NCBI RefSeq assembly: GCF_000712135.1
Contig: NZ_JOOE01000001.1
Coordinates: 1,364,001 to 1,428,000 of the forward strand
From: Sphingomonas sp. UNC305MFCol5.2
Lineage (GTDB): Bacteria; Pseudomonadota; Alphaproteobacteria; Sphingomonadales; Sphingomonadaceae
Length of the DNA: 64,000 nucleotides
Direction: 5' to 3'
Shown: one piece after another, positions 54,042 to 63,544 of the stretch
How positions within the stretch are numbered: position 1 is the stretch's first letter
Layout: every line of letters begins with the position of its first letter
The notes under the pieces: model-generated
Databases searched by the model: none
Told to the model about the DNA's origin: nothing
What the model saw: the letters and a program-made list of their open reading frames with translations, nothing else
Position numbers and translations under genes: made by a program

Positions 54042-54180
54042 CCCCTCCCTGCAAGGGAGGGGCCGGGGGTGGGTGCGAGCGTAGCGAGCCCATCGAGCTG
54101 CTCGGGAAAGAAGGAAGGGCCGGGCATCGAGCCCGGCCCTTCCTTACCCACCCCTAACCCCTCCCTTGCAGGGAGGGGGA
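54042..54180. repeat. Palindromic-ended intergenic element, copy C
   Basis: This is copy A (37770-37904) in reverse orientation with few differences: terminal CCCCTCCC/GGGAGGGG hairpins, the GGGCTCGCTACGCTCGCACC tract (as its complement) and a GGCCGGGC/GCCCGGCC stem. It sits between convergent genes. Confidence 0.7.
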
Positions 54181-54207
54181 CAGGTGAAGTCGACGCCCCG
54201 ACGGCGC

Positions 54208-55437
54208 TCAGTCGTTCGCGGCGATCCACTGCTCGAGCACCGGCGCGATCTTCGTCCGCCACTTCGAGCCGTTGAAGATGCCGTAGTGGCCGACTTCGGG
54301 CGCCATGTGGTACTTCTTCATCTTCGCCGGCAGCTTGTCGGCAATCGTCAGCGCCGCCTTGGTCTGCCCCAGCCCCGAAATATCGTCGCGCTCGCCTTCG
54401 ATCGCGAGGATCGCGACATCGGTGATCGCCGACGGATCGACCTTCCGCCCGCGATGCAGCATCTCGCCCTTGGGCAGCGCGTGGCTCTGGAACACCACGT
54501 CGATCGTCTGGAGGTAGAATTCGGCGGTCATGTCGCAGACCGAGCGATATTCCTCGTAGAACTTCATCGTCGAATCGGCGCCTTCGCCGTCGCCCTGGAC
54601 GAGATGTTTGAACATCTCCCAATGGCTGACCATGTGGCTGCCGAGGTTCATCGTCATGAACCCCGCAAGCTGCAGGAAGCCGGGATAGACCCGCCGCCCC
54701 GCGCCGGCATAGGTCGCCGGGATCGTCGCGATCACGTTCTGCTCGAACCAGGTGTGCGGCCGCTCGGTGGCGAGCGTGTTGACCGCGGTCGGCGCCTCGC
54801 GCGTGTCGATCGGGCCACCCATCATGGTGAGCGTCTTCGGGCGGTTCGGATGCTTGTCCGCGCTCATCAGCGCCGCGGCGGCAAAGGCCGGGACCGAGGG
54901 CTGGCACACTGCCAGCATATGCGGCCGCGGATCGCCTTGGGCTCCGATATGCGCGAGGAAGGCGATCAGATAGTCGACATAGTCATCGAGGTCGAAGCGC
55001 CCCTCGGCCAGCGGCACCAATTTCGCGTCGCGCCAGTCGGTGATGTAGACGTCGGCCGTGGGGAGCATCCGCTCGACCGTGCCGCGCAGCAACGTGGCGT
55101 AATGGCCGGACATCGGCGCCACGATCAGCAGCTTTGGTCCGCCTTCCACGCCCTTGCGGACGAAGCGCTTCAATTGCCCGAACGGCATCCGCAGCACGAT
55201 TTCCTCGTGCACTTCGATCTGCTTGCCATCGATGGTGGTGAAATCGAGCCCGAAATCCGGCTTCCCGCGCGGTGCGGATGCGTGTGCGAACACTTCGAGC
55301 GCCGAGGCGAGCACCGGCCCACCGCCGAAATAGGCAAAAGGATTGGCCGGATTGTTGAGCAGCCCCGCGGAGAAATTGGCCCATGCGCTGGCGCCGGCGA
55401 GGAGCGAGCGTTGAATCTCGTAAGCGTCGTAGAGCAT
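54208..55437 (-). CDS. phaZ: Intracellular polyhydroxyalkanoate depolymerase
   Basis: The 409-residue enzyme degrades stored polyhydroxyalkanoate. It opens MLYDAYEIQRSLLAGA, and the nucleophile is Cys178 in MLAVCQPSVPAFAAAA, the lipase-box-like cysteine of this family. Other marks are PMSGHYATLLRGTVERMLP, YITDWRDAKLVP, a late GERDDISGLGQT and the His of EVGHYGIFNGSKW. A GGAAGGA ribosome site precedes the ATG. The thiolase and MaoC genes 4-5 kb away are consistent with PHA metabolism, but no synthase is in the window. Confidence 0.92.
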   Translation of the reverse strand: MLYDAYEIQRSLLAGASAWANFSAGLLNNPANPFAYFGGGPVLASALEVFAHASAPRGKPDFGLDFTTIDGKQIEVHEEIVLRMPFGQLKRFVRKGVEGGPKLLIVAPMSGHYATLLRGTVERMLPTADVYITDWRDAKLVPLAEGRFDLDDYVDYLIAFLAHIGAQGDPRPHMLAVCQPSVPAFAAAALMSADKHPNRPKTLTMMGGPIDTREAPTAVNTLATERPHTWFEQNVIATIPATYAGAGRRVYPGFLQLAGFMTMNLGSHMVSHWEMFKHLVQGDGEGADSTMKFYEEYRSVCDMTAEFYLQTIDVVFQSHALPKGEMLHRGRKVDPSAITDVAILAIEGERDDISGLGQTKAALTIADKLPAKMKKYHMAPEVGHYGIFNGSKWRTKIAPVLEQWIAAND

Positions 55438-55629
55438 TCAATTCCTTCCACCGTCCCCCGTTCGGAAACGGCGCGACTTATCTTACTAATAGGCTCCGCC
55501 CTGTTGCGGCGCAACGCCGTCGTACCAAATCTCCCAAATATGGGATGAGTTGCCATCTCCCTCTCCCCTTGTGGGAGCGGGAGCAAGAGACAGTTCCCCT
55601 CCCCTGCCAATCGCGCTACGTCGCGGCGC

Positions 55630-57414
55630 ATGGCCGAACCCGTACCTGCGCCCGCTCCCCAATCCCGGCGCAAGCTCAGCAACCTGCTCGTTGTCTGGAG
55701 CTTCACGCGCCGCTATCCGCTCCAGCTCGCGGTGGCGACGCTGGCGCTGATCACCTCGTCGGTCGCGACTCTGTGGATCCCGCGCACCTTCAAGCAGATC
55801 GTCGACAACGGCTTCGCCAAGGGCGCAGATACGAGCACCATCGGCGTCTATTTCCAGGGCCTGCTGCTCGTGGTCCTCACGCTCGCGATCGCCACCGCGG
55901 TGCGTTTCTTCTTCGTGTCGTGGGTCGGCGAGCGCACCGTCGCCGACATGCGGATGGCGGTTCATCGCAACCTGCTGCGCCTGCCTCCCAAATGGTTCGA
56001 GGAAAACCGCCCGTCGGAGATCGCTTCGCGCCTCACTTCGGACACCGCGATCGTCGAAATGGTCGTCGGCAACACCGTCTCGACGGCGCTACGCAACCTG
56101 CTCACCGGCATCGGCGGCATCATCTACCTGTTCACGCTCGCCCCCAAGATCGCCGCCTTTCTGATCGTCGGCATCCCGCTGATCGTGTTGCCGATCGTCT
56201 GGCTCGGCGGCCGGGTCCGCGCTCTTTCCCGCTCGAGCCAGGACCGCGTCGCCGATATCGGCTCGATCGCCTCCGAAACGCTGGGCGCGATGCGCATCGT
56301 CCAGGCCTTCGGACAGGAAAAGCGCGAGGCCGAGCGCTTCGAAGGCGCCGTCGGACGCAGCTTCGCCGCCGCCAAGCGCCGCTTCGCGCTCCGCGCGGTG
56401 ATGACCGCGATGGTGATCGGCCTGCTCTTCACAGCGATCACGCTGATCATGTGGGACGCGGTGTACGGCGTCGCCGAGGGCCGCATATCGGGCGGATCGA
56501 TCACGGCCTTCGTGATCACCGCGGGCCTCGTCACCGGCTCGTTCGGTGCATTGACCGAAGTCTATGGCGAGCTGCTCCGCGGCTCGGGCGCCGCCAGCCG
56601 CCTCGCCGAATTGCTGCGCGAGCAGCCCGACATCGCCGCCCCGGCCCAGCCCGTGCCGCTTCCGCAGCCGCCGCAGGGCGCGGTCGCCTTCGAGCACGTC
56701 ACTTTCCGCTATCCGACGCGCCCCGAAGTCGCGGTCCTGACCGACTACGCGCTCGACATCCGCCCCGGCGAGACGGTCGCGGTCGTCGGTCCGTCGGGCG
56801 CGGGCAAGTCGACGCTGTTCCAGTTGCTCCAGCGTTTCTACGATCCCGAGAGCGGCGCGGTTCGCGTCGACGGCGTCGATATCCGCCAGGCCGATCCGGC
56901 CGAGGTTCGCGCCCGCATGGCGATGGTGCCGCAGGAAACGGTGATCTTCGCCGCCTCGGCACGCGACAACCTGCGCTATGGCGCATGGGACGCCAGCGAC
57001 GAGGCGGTCTGGGCGGCCGCCGAAGCCGCCAACGCCGGTGATTTCCTGCGTGAGCTGCCGCAAGGCCTCGATACCTTCCTCGGCGAAGGCGGTGCGCGCC
57101 TCTCGGGCGGGCAGCGCCAGCGTATCGCGATCGCCCGCGCCTTGCTTCGCGACGCCCCGATCCTGTTGCTCGACGAGGCCACTTCGGCGCTCGACGCCGA
57201 GAGCGAGCGCCTCGTCCAGGACGCGCTCGAGCGGCTGATGGAGAACCGCACCACGCTGGTCATCGCACACCGGCTCGCCACCGTGCGCGCCGCCGACCGG
57301 ATCATCGTGATGGACGAAGGCCGCATCGTCGAGACCGGCACCCATGCCGAACTCGTCGGCGCGAGCGGCCTCTATGCGCGGCTGGCGGCGCTGCAGTTCA
57401 ACGACGCGGCATGA
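55630..57414 (+). CDS. ABC exporter with fused membrane and ATPase domains
   Basis: The 594-residue half-transporter has six helices in the first 320 residues and a C-terminal ATPase: Walker A GPSGAGKST (387-395), signature LSGGQRQR (491-498), Walker B ILLLDEATSALD (511-522) and a switch His in VIAHRLATV. Layout equals MsbA-type exporters that move lipids or drugs out of the cytoplasm as a dimer. The substrate is not clear. There is no strong ribosome site before the ATG. Confidence 0.9.
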   Translation: MAEPVPAPAPQSRRKLSNLLVVWSFTRRYPLQLAVATLALITSSVATLWIPRTFKQIVDNGFAKGADTSTIGVYFQGLLLVVLTLAIATAVRFFFVSWVGERTVADMRMAVHRNLLRLPPKWFEENRPSEIASRLTSDTAIVEMVVGNTVSTALRNLLTGIGGIIYLFTLAPKIAAFLIVGIPLIVLPIVWLGGRVRALSRSSQDRVADIGSIASETLGAMRIVQAFGQEKREAERFEGAVGRSFAAAKRRFALRAVMTAMVIGLLFTAITLIMWDAVYGVAEGRISGGSITAFVITAGLVTGSFGALTEVYGELLRGSGAASRLAELLREQPDIAAPAQPVPLPQPPQGAVAFEHVTFRYPTRPEVAVLTDYALDIRPGETVAVVGPSGAGKSTLFQLLQRFYDPESGAVRVDGVDIRQADPAEVRARMAMVPQETVIFAASARDNLRYGAWDASDEAVWAAAEAANAGDFLRELPQGLDTFLGEGGARLSGGQRQRIAIARALLRDAPILLLDEATSALDAESERLVQDALERLMENRTTLVIAHRLATVRAADRIIVMDEGRIVETGTHAELVGASGLYARLAALQFNDAA

Positions 57415-57450
57415 CTGGTCACCGCCATCGCTAGAGATTGATCCACTGCG

Positions 57451-57500
57451 TTGAAGCACTTGTGTTCCCCGGCGAAGGCCGGGGAACACAAGTGCTTCAA
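57451..57500. repeat. Perfect 23-base hairpin between ABC exporter and reductase genes
   Basis: Arms 57451-57473 and 57478-57500 pair over 23 bases without mismatch, with a four-base loop (GAAG). The arm starts TTGAAGCACTTGTGTTCC. No T-run follows, so it is not a standard terminator; it could still act as a transcript-stabilising or REP-like hairpin. Confidence 0.8.
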
Positions 57501-57610
57501 ACGAGCTGAATCCGACCTTGGCACTCAGATGCGCGGTCGTGACGAATGGCACCACCCCTATTTCTTCGGTTTAGAAAAATGGGTACGGCGCTTTCAAAGA
57601 GGAGAGAGAA

Positions 57611-58774
57611 ATGGCCGATCGCGAGTTCGAGATCATCGTCTATGGCGCCACCGGCTTCACCGGCCGCCTCGTCGCCGAATATCTCGCAGCGAACTACCGC
57701 CAGGTGAAATGGGCGATGGCAGGCCGCTCGCTGACCAAGCTGCAGGAGGTCCGCGACGAGATCGGCGCCCCCGCGGATACGCCCCTGCTCACTGCCAATG
57801 CCGACGATCCCGCCGCCCTGAAGGCGATGACGGCGCGCGCGCAGGTCGTGATCACGACGGTCGGCCCCTATCAGCTCTATGGCGAACCGCTCCTCGCGGC
57901 GTGCGTCGAGACCGGCACCGCTTATGTCGATCTGTGCGGCGAACCCAATTTCATGCACGATATGATCGGTAAGTATCAGGACGCCGCAAAGGCCAGCGGC
58001 GCGCGGATCGTCTTCTCGTGCGGCTTCGATTCGATCCCCTTCGATCTCGGCGTATGGACCGTCGAGCAGGCCGTGATCGCGAAGTTCGGCAAGCCCGCGC
58101 CGCGCGTGAAGGGCCGCGTCCGCGCGATGAAGGGCACCTTCTCGGGCGGCACTTTCGCCAGCGGCAAGGCGACTGCGATGGCCGCCGCCAAGGATCCCGC
58201 GGTGTTCAAGGCGCTGATCGATCCCTTCGCGCTCACGCCCGGTTTCGAGGGGCCGAGCCAGCCCAAGGGCGTGCTCCCCGAATATGACGAGGCCGTCGGC
58301 GGCTGGGTCGCGCCGTTCATGATGGCGGTGATCAACACCAAGAACGTCCACCGCACCAACTTCCTCGCCGGCCATCCTTATGGCGAGGACTTCCAATATG
58401 ACGAGATGATGGTCGCCCCCGGCATCGGCGACATCGGCAAGGCCGCGGCCGAGGCAATCGCCAAGATGAACCCGATGAACTCGGAAAAGGGCCCCGCCCC
58501 CGGCGAAGGCCCGGGCAAGGAAGAGCGCGAAACCGGCTATTACGACATCGCCTTCATCGCCGAGATGCCCTCGGGCGAGCGCCTCACCGCCAGCGTGAAG
58601 GGCGATCGCGATCCCGGCTACGGATCGACGAGCAAGATGATCGCCGAAAGCGCCTTGTGCCTGATCCGGGACGTCCAGGGCGAAGGCGGCATCTGGACCC
58701 CCGGCGCACTGATGGCCGAGCCGCTCAGGAAGCGGCTCGAGGCGAAGGCGGGGCTGACTTTCGCGATCGAATGA
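57611..58774 (+). CDS. Saccharopine-dehydrogenase-like NAD(P)-binding protein (trans-acting enoyl reductase type)
   Basis: The 387-residue protein begins EIIVYGATGFTGRLVAEYLA, a Rossmann motif of the saccharopine dehydrogenase superfamily. ITTVGPYQLYGEPLLAACVE, CGEPNFMHDM and FSCGFDSIPFDLGVW match the branch called trans-acting enoyl reductases in mycobacteria. It probably reduces a double bond in a lipid-type substrate, but this is by family only. The ATG follows AGAGGAGAGAG. Confidence 0.85.
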   Translation: MADREFEIIVYGATGFTGRLVAEYLAANYRQVKWAMAGRSLTKLQEVRDEIGAPADTPLLTANADDPAALKAMTARAQVVITTVGPYQLYGEPLLAACVETGTAYVDLCGEPNFMHDMIGKYQDAAKASGARIVFSCGFDSIPFDLGVWTVEQAVIAKFGKPAPRVKGRVRAMKGTFSGGTFASGKATAMAAAKDPAVFKALIDPFALTPGFEGPSQPKGVLPEYDEAVGGWVAPFMMAVINTKNVHRTNFLAGHPYGEDFQYDEMMVAPGIGDIGKAAAEAIAKMNPMNSEKGPAPGEGPGKEERETGYYDIAFIAEMPSGERLTASVKGDRDPGYGSTSKMIAESALCLIRDVQGEGGIWTPGALMAEPLRKRLEAKAGLTFAIE

Positions 58775-59026
58775 CCGCGCTTGCAATGTAAGATTTCGAG
58801 TGCTGGGATCGGGCGGTCGGCTTGTTGCCGCCGCTCTTTCAATCTGGTGGAGAATTGGATTGCGCGAGAATTGCGCGCAAGAATGTTACAAAATGAATCG
58901 CGTTTCCGCCAACTGAGTCAAGTTAAGGCCCGTCAAACTCGCTTTGATGCGTACTTCATGCCTCTTTCAGGCCGTGACCGAATCACTCCAGCAGGAGGCA
59001 GGGTTATGCGCTCACCTTTCGCTGCG

Positions 59027-59350
59027 TCAGCCCCGATAGCCGAGCAGGATCAGCCCTGCCGCGACGACGCTGAGCACGATCACCAGCGGCTCGAGAACGC
59101 GCCGTCGGGCGTCGTCATCGGCCCTGTAGGCCGCGCGATCGAGCCAATAGCTGCCGGGCGTGGCTTCGTGCACCACGCCTTTGTCGAGCATCCGCTGGAA
59201 CTGGCCGTGCTCTACCCCCGCTGCCGGTACGAACGGGACCGCGTCTTCGGGGCTGATCGCGTGCTGCGCCAGGAAGTACGCAACGATGCGCTTGCGCGCC
59301 TGCGCAATGGCTACCGAGAGGGCCGGCAGAATAGTGTTGGCCGCGCTCAT
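59027..59350 (-). CDS. Small hypothetical protein with C-terminal helix
   Basis: The 107-residue protein has an amphipathic N-terminal part (ILPALSVAIAQARKRIVAYF), a middle winged-helix-like segment with AGVEHGQFQRMLDKGVVHEA, YWLDRAAYRADD, and a C-terminal membrane helix (VIVLSVVAAGLILLGYRG). GGAGGAGC precedes the ATG at 59350. No family recognised. It follows RNase R on the same strand by about 60 bases. Confidence 0.6.
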   Translation of the reverse strand: MSAANTILPALSVAIAQARKRIVAYFLAQHAISPEDAVPFVPAAGVEHGQFQRMLDKGVVHEATPGSYWLDRAAYRADDDARRRVLEPLVIVLSVVAAGLILLGYRG

Positions 59351-59409
59351 GCTGCTCCTCCACCCGTTGTCGAGACAGGCTGGCAGGTTCGCGGCTGACA
59401 CTCAACAGC

Positions 59410-61644
59410 CTACCGCTTGCGCCCCTGATGCCGGATGTTCGCCGGGCGGCCGCGATGCTTGATCACGCGCTTGGGGGCCCTGCCCCGCTCCTCGCGCCCG
59501 CCATTGCTCGACGCCGAACCCTTGCCGTCGGGCAGTTCGAAGCGCAGCGCGCCCGAGATCGGGTTCGCCTCGGCCAGCCGCAGCTGCAGCCGCTGGCCCA
59601 GCGCGAAGCTGGTGCCGGTATCGTCGCCGATCAGGCGCTGGCTCGCCTCGTCGTAGCGGAAATATTCGGTGCCGAGGTCGCGGACCGGCACGATCCCGTC
59701 GCCGCCGATGCCCTCGATCGTCGCGAAGAAGCCGAAATTCTGCACCCCGGTGATCCGCGCCTCCAGCACCTCGCCGACATGCGCCGAGAGATAGGCGGCG
59801 ACATAGCGGTCCACCGTCTCGCGCTCGGCCTCCATCGCGCGGCGCTCGAGCGTCGAGATGCTCTCGCCGATCCGCTCCATCGACGCGGCTTCCTCGGGCG
59901 TGAGCCCGCCCGGCCCGAGCTTGTAGGCATCGACCAGCGAGCGATGGACGATCAGGTCGGCATAACGCCGGATCGGCGACGTGAAGTGCGCATAGCTTCC
60001 CAGCGAAAGCCCGAAATGCCCCGCATTCTGCGGGCCGTAATAGGCCTGGGTCTGGCTGCGCAGCACCTGCTGCATCACTTCGTCGCGGAAATCCGCCTCG
60101 CCCACCTGCTCGAGGATACGGTTGAACGTGGCAGGCTTGATCACCTGGCCCAGCGCGAATTCCATGTCGAAGGTCTTGAGATATTCCTTGAGCGCGACGA
60201 GCTTCTCGCGCGCCGGCGGCTCGTGGATGCGGTACATCACCGGCGCCTTCTTCGCCTCGAGCGCCTTGGCCGCGGCGACATTGGCCGCGATCATATATTC
60301 CTCGATCAGCTTGTGCGCGTCGAGCCGCTCGCGCGGCGCGACCGAAAGGATCCGGCCCATCTCGTCGAGCACGATCCGCCGCTCGGGCAGATCCAGGTCG
60401 AGCGGCTCGCGCTTCTCGCGCGCCTTGTACAGCGCCCGCCAGCAAGCCCAGAGCGGACGCAACGCAGTCTCGGTCAGCGGGTGCTCGATCGTGCCGTCGA
60501 TCGCCGCCTGCGCGTCCTCATAGGCGATGTTCGCGGCGATGCTCACCACTGCGCGGGTGAAGCGCCAGCTCTTGAGCTCGCCATGCTTGCCCACCTGGAG
60601 GTGACACGCCAGCGCCGCGCGGTCTTCGCCTTCCTTGAGCGAACACACTTCGGCCGAGAGGATCTCGGGCAACATCGGCACGACGCGATCGGGGAAATAG
60701 ACCGAATTGCCGCGCTTTCTCGCCTCGCGGTCGAGCTCGGAGCCCGGCCGGACATAGAAGCTGACGTCGGCGATCGCGACCACGGCCTTCCAGCCGCCCT
60801 CGTTCTTCGGATCGTCGTCGGGCGTCGCCCATACCGCGTCGTCATGGTCGCGCGCATCGGCCGGATCGATCGCGACGATCGGCAAGTCGCGCAGATCCTC
60901 GCGCTCGCCGAGCGGCTGCTTCGAGACGCGCTCGGCCTCCGCCAGCAACTCGTCGGAGAAGACATTGGGGATGCCGTGGCGGTGGATCGCGATCAGCGAG
61001 AAGCTGCGCGGCGCGAAAGGATCGCCCAGCCGTTCGGTGACGTGCGCGAAGATGCGCGGCGGCTTGCCCGCCTTGTTGGCGAGCACGAGGTCGCCGGGCT
61101 CGGCGCCGTTGCGCTCGGAGATCGGATAGCTGTGGCGATCCTTCTTCTCGACGCCCTGGAGGTAGAGCCGTCCGCCCTCCTCGTGGACGACGCCGAGCAC
61201 TTGCTCCTCGCTGCGCGCGAGCTTCTTCATCGGATGCGCGATCCAGCCGTTGCCGGCCTCTTCGGTCCGCGCGAGGATCCGGTCGCCCGGTCCCAGCGCG
61301 CCGCGCTTGCCGCGCTCGCGCACCCGGAGCCGCGGCACGGGAACGCCCTCGGCCTCCCAGCGCTCGGGCACTGCCCAGACCGTGTCGCCATCGGCGTCGG
61401 TGATCCGCAGCACGGTCACCTTGGGGACCCCGCCCATCTTGTGGAAGGCGCGGCCGGGGGCGCTGTCGATCAGTCCCTCGTCCGCCATGTCCTTGAGCAA
61501 GGATTTGAGCGCGATCTTGTCCTGCGCGTGCAGCCCGAACGCCTTGGCAATCTCGCGCTTGCCAGCAGGGGTCTGCGATGTGGAAATGAAATCGAGGATC
61601 TGCTCCCTTGTGGGCAGACCCGTTCGTTTGTTCTGTTTTGTCAT
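59410..61644 (-). CDS. rnr: Ribonuclease R
   Basis: The 744-residue 3'-5' exoribonuclease degrades structured RNA. The catalytic aspartates are Asp260, 266, 268 and 269 in AIDPADARDHDDAVWA. The N-terminal helix-turn-helix (TREQILDFISTSQTPAG), cold-shock-like domain, central RNB domain with AYYGPQNAGHFGLSLGSYAHFTSPIRRYADL (two segments) and a C-terminal S1 domain (near 625-705) are all present, followed by a basic tail ending RHQGRKR that may bind RNA. Divergent from glpD with only 53 bases between starts. Confidence 0.95.
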   Translation of the reverse strand: MTKQNKRTGLPTREQILDFISTSQTPAGKREIAKAFGLHAQDKIALKSLLKDMADEGLIDSAPGRAFHKMGGVPKVTVLRITDADGDTVWAVPERWEAEGVPVPRLRVRERGKRGALGPGDRILARTEEAGNGWIAHPMKKLARSEEQVLGVVHEEGGRLYLQGVEKKDRHSYPISERNGAEPGDLVLANKAGKPPRIFAHVTERLGDPFAPRSFSLIAIHRHGIPNVFSDELLAEAERVSKQPLGEREDLRDLPIVAIDPADARDHDDAVWATPDDDPKNEGGWKAVVAIADVSFYVRPGSELDREARKRGNSVYFPDRVVPMLPEILSAEVCSLKEGEDRAALACHLQVGKHGELKSWRFTRAVVSIAANIAYEDAQAAIDGTIEHPLTETALRPLWACWRALYKAREKREPLDLDLPERRIVLDEMGRILSVAPRERLDAHKLIEEYMIAANVAAAKALEAKKAPVMYRIHEPPAREKLVALKEYLKTFDMEFALGQVIKPATFNRILEQVGEADFRDEVMQQVLRSQTQAYYGPQNAGHFGLSLGSYAHFTSPIRRYADLIVHRSLVDAYKLGPGGLTPEEAASMERIGESISTLERRAMEAERETVDRYVAAYLSAHVGEVLEARITGVQNFGFFATIEGIGGDGIVPVRDLGTEYFRYDEASQRLIGDDTGTSFALGQRLQLRLAEANPISGALRFELPDGKGSASSNGGREERGRAPKRVIKHRGRPANIRHQGRKR

Positions 61645-61697
61645 TGGCCCTGAAGATAGGGACTCGCGGCGACTTGTCCAACCGGGTAACTGGTAAT

Positions 61698-63155
61698 GTG
61701 CCCTACGACCTCCTCATCGTTGGCGGCGGGATCAACGGCTGCGCGATCGCCCGCGAGGCATCTCTCGCCGGCCTGTCGATCTTGCTCGTCGAGAAGGACG
61801 ACCTTGCCGGCCACACGAGTTCTGCCTCGACCAAGCTGATCCATGGCGGGCTGCGCTATCTCGAGAACTGGCAGTTCCGGCTGGTGCGCGAGGGACTCCA
61901 CGAGCGCGAGCGCCTACTCGAAGCCGCGCCGCATTTGATCCGGCCGATGACCTTCGTCCTGCCGCATGCCCATGCGGTCCGCCCCTGGTGGATGGTCCGC
62001 GCCGGGCTCTACCTCTACGATCTACTGGCCGGCCAATCCTCCCTGCCCCGTTCCAGGAGCCTTCACCGGGCCGACACTGCCTTCACCGATCCGCTCGCCG
62101 GCGATCATAGCGGCTTCGTCTATTCGGACGCCTGGGTCGACGATGCCCGCCTCACCCTCGCCAATGCCCGCGACGCCGCCGCGCACGGCACCGAGATCGC
62201 CACCCGGACCGAACTGATCTCGGCAAGCCGCGACGGAGGCGTTTGGAAGGCCCGGCTCTCCGATGACCGCACCGTCGAAGCGCGCGCCCTCGTCAACGCC
62301 GCCGGCCCATGGGTGCGAACGCTCCTCGATAGCCTTGCCGTCGAGACTCGTTCGCAGGTCCGGCTGGTCAAGGGCAGCCACATCGTCGTCCCCCGCCTGT
62401 TCGAGGGCGATCATGCCTATATCCTCCAGCAGCCCGATCGCCGCATCGTCTTCGCAATTCCCTATGAAGGCGGCTTCACCGAGATCGGCACCACCGACAT
62501 GCCGGTCGAGCGCCCCGAAGACGCGGTCTGCTCTACCGAGGAAGTCCAGTATCTCTGCGACGCCGTGAACCGCTATTTCACACGCCAGACATCCCCCGCC
62601 GATATGGTCTGGAACTGGTCCGGCGTCCGCCCGCTCCACGATGACGGAGCGGCAAAGGCGCAAGCCGTCACGCGCGATTATGTCCTCGAGCTCGACGACA
62701 GCGGTGCGCCCCTGCTCTCGGTCTTCGGCGGCAAGATCACCACCGCCCGCGCACTCGCCGAGGAGGCAATGGAGAAGATCGGGCCCTTGCTCGGCATCGA
62801 ACCGCGCTGCCGAACACGCGCCCGCGTCTTCCCCGGCGGCGGGATCGCCGGATTTGATCTCCATTTGGCCCATGTCCGCGCACGCTGGCCGTTCCTCGGC
62901 GAGGATCGCGCGCGGCGCATGGCGCACGCTTATGGAAGCCAGCTCGGCGAGATGCTCCACGACGTTCACGACGAAGCCGGCATGGGCGCCCCCCTCGGTG
63001 CCGGCCTCACCGAAGTGGAGGCGCGCTGGATGCACGACTGCGAATGGGCACGCACGCCCGAAGACGTTCTGTACCGCCGCTCCAAGCTCGGCCTCCACAT
63101 GACCGCCGGCGAACGCGACGCCTTCGCCAAATGGTGGACCGAAATATTCGCTTAA
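61698..63155 (+). CDS. glpD: Aerobic glycerol-3-phosphate dehydrogenase
   Basis: The 485-residue membrane-bound flavoprotein oxidises glycerol-3-phosphate to dihydroxyacetone phosphate and feeds electrons to quinone. FAD binds at DLLIVGGGINGCAIAREA near 4-21; SSASTKLIHGGLRYLEN and GVRPLHDDGAAKAQ, plus the late FGGKITTARALAEE, are family hallmarks. The GTG at 61698 gives the length and start expected; upstream in-frame sequence lies in the rnr promoter. No strong ribosome site is visible. Confidence 0.93.
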   Translation: MPYDLLIVGGGINGCAIAREASLAGLSILLVEKDDLAGHTSSASTKLIHGGLRYLENWQFRLVREGLHERERLLEAAPHLIRPMTFVLPHAHAVRPWWMVRAGLYLYDLLAGQSSLPRSRSLHRADTAFTDPLAGDHSGFVYSDAWVDDARLTLANARDAAAHGTEIATRTELISASRDGGVWKARLSDDRTVEARALVNAAGPWVRTLLDSLAVETRSQVRLVKGSHIVVPRLFEGDHAYILQQPDRRIVFAIPYEGGFTEIGTTDMPVERPEDAVCSTEEVQYLCDAVNRYFTRQTSPADMVWNWSGVRPLHDDGAAKAQAVTRDYVLELDDSGAPLLSVFGGKITTARALAEEAMEKIGPLLGIEPRCRTRARVFPGGGIAGFDLHLAHVRARWPFLGEDRARRMAHAYGSQLGEMLHDVHDEAGMGAPLGAGLTEVEARWMHDCEWARTPEDVLYRRSKLGLHMTAGERDAFAKWWTEIFA

Positions 63156-63204
63156 TCATTTGTTGATAACTCCACCCCTAGCACTCTGCCGGGGCAGGAG
63201 GGTT

Positions 63205-63537
63205 ATGGCGACGCGGCTATCGCAATTCCGGACAGTGGGACCTGCGCTGGTCGAACAGCGTAGCGAGCCGCGGCATCGCATCACCGTCACCCGCGCCACC
63301 GTACGCAAGCAGGGCAACCCATCGATCGACGCGATATTGCGCGATCTCTCCGTCTATGGCTGCCGTCTCGCCTGCACCAGCGAACACCCCGAAGGCGAAC
63401 GCGTCTGGCTGCGCCTTCAGGATAGCGTGCCAGTCCCCGCCACCGTGATCTGGAACGACGGTAATCATATCGGCTGCCGCTTCGACGCGCCGATCGATCG
63501 CAGCCTGATGCGCTCGCTCACCCTCGTGATCTGCTGA
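63205..63537 (+). CDS. PilZ-domain protein
   Basis: The 110-residue protein has the PilZ signature for cyclic di-GMP: EQRSEPRHRITVTRATVR, then LRDLSVYGCRLAC, where the R-x-x-x-R and D/N-x-S-x-x-G elements are visible, and a final strand WNDGNHIGCRFDAP. It may link second-messenger level to surface behaviour; the partner is unknown. A GGAGGG sequence precedes the ATG at 63205. Confidence 0.85.
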   Translation: MATRLSQFRTVGPALVEQRSEPRHRITVTRATVRKQGNPSIDAILRDLSVYGCRLACTSEHPEGERVWLRLQDSVPVPATVIWNDGNHIGCRFDAPIDRSLMRSLTLVIC

Positions 63538-63544
63538 GTCCGGC

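Noticed and set aside
59428..61653. 741-codon plus-strand ORF opposite RNase R
   Set aside because: Pure shadow; RNase R motifs on the minus strand are complete.
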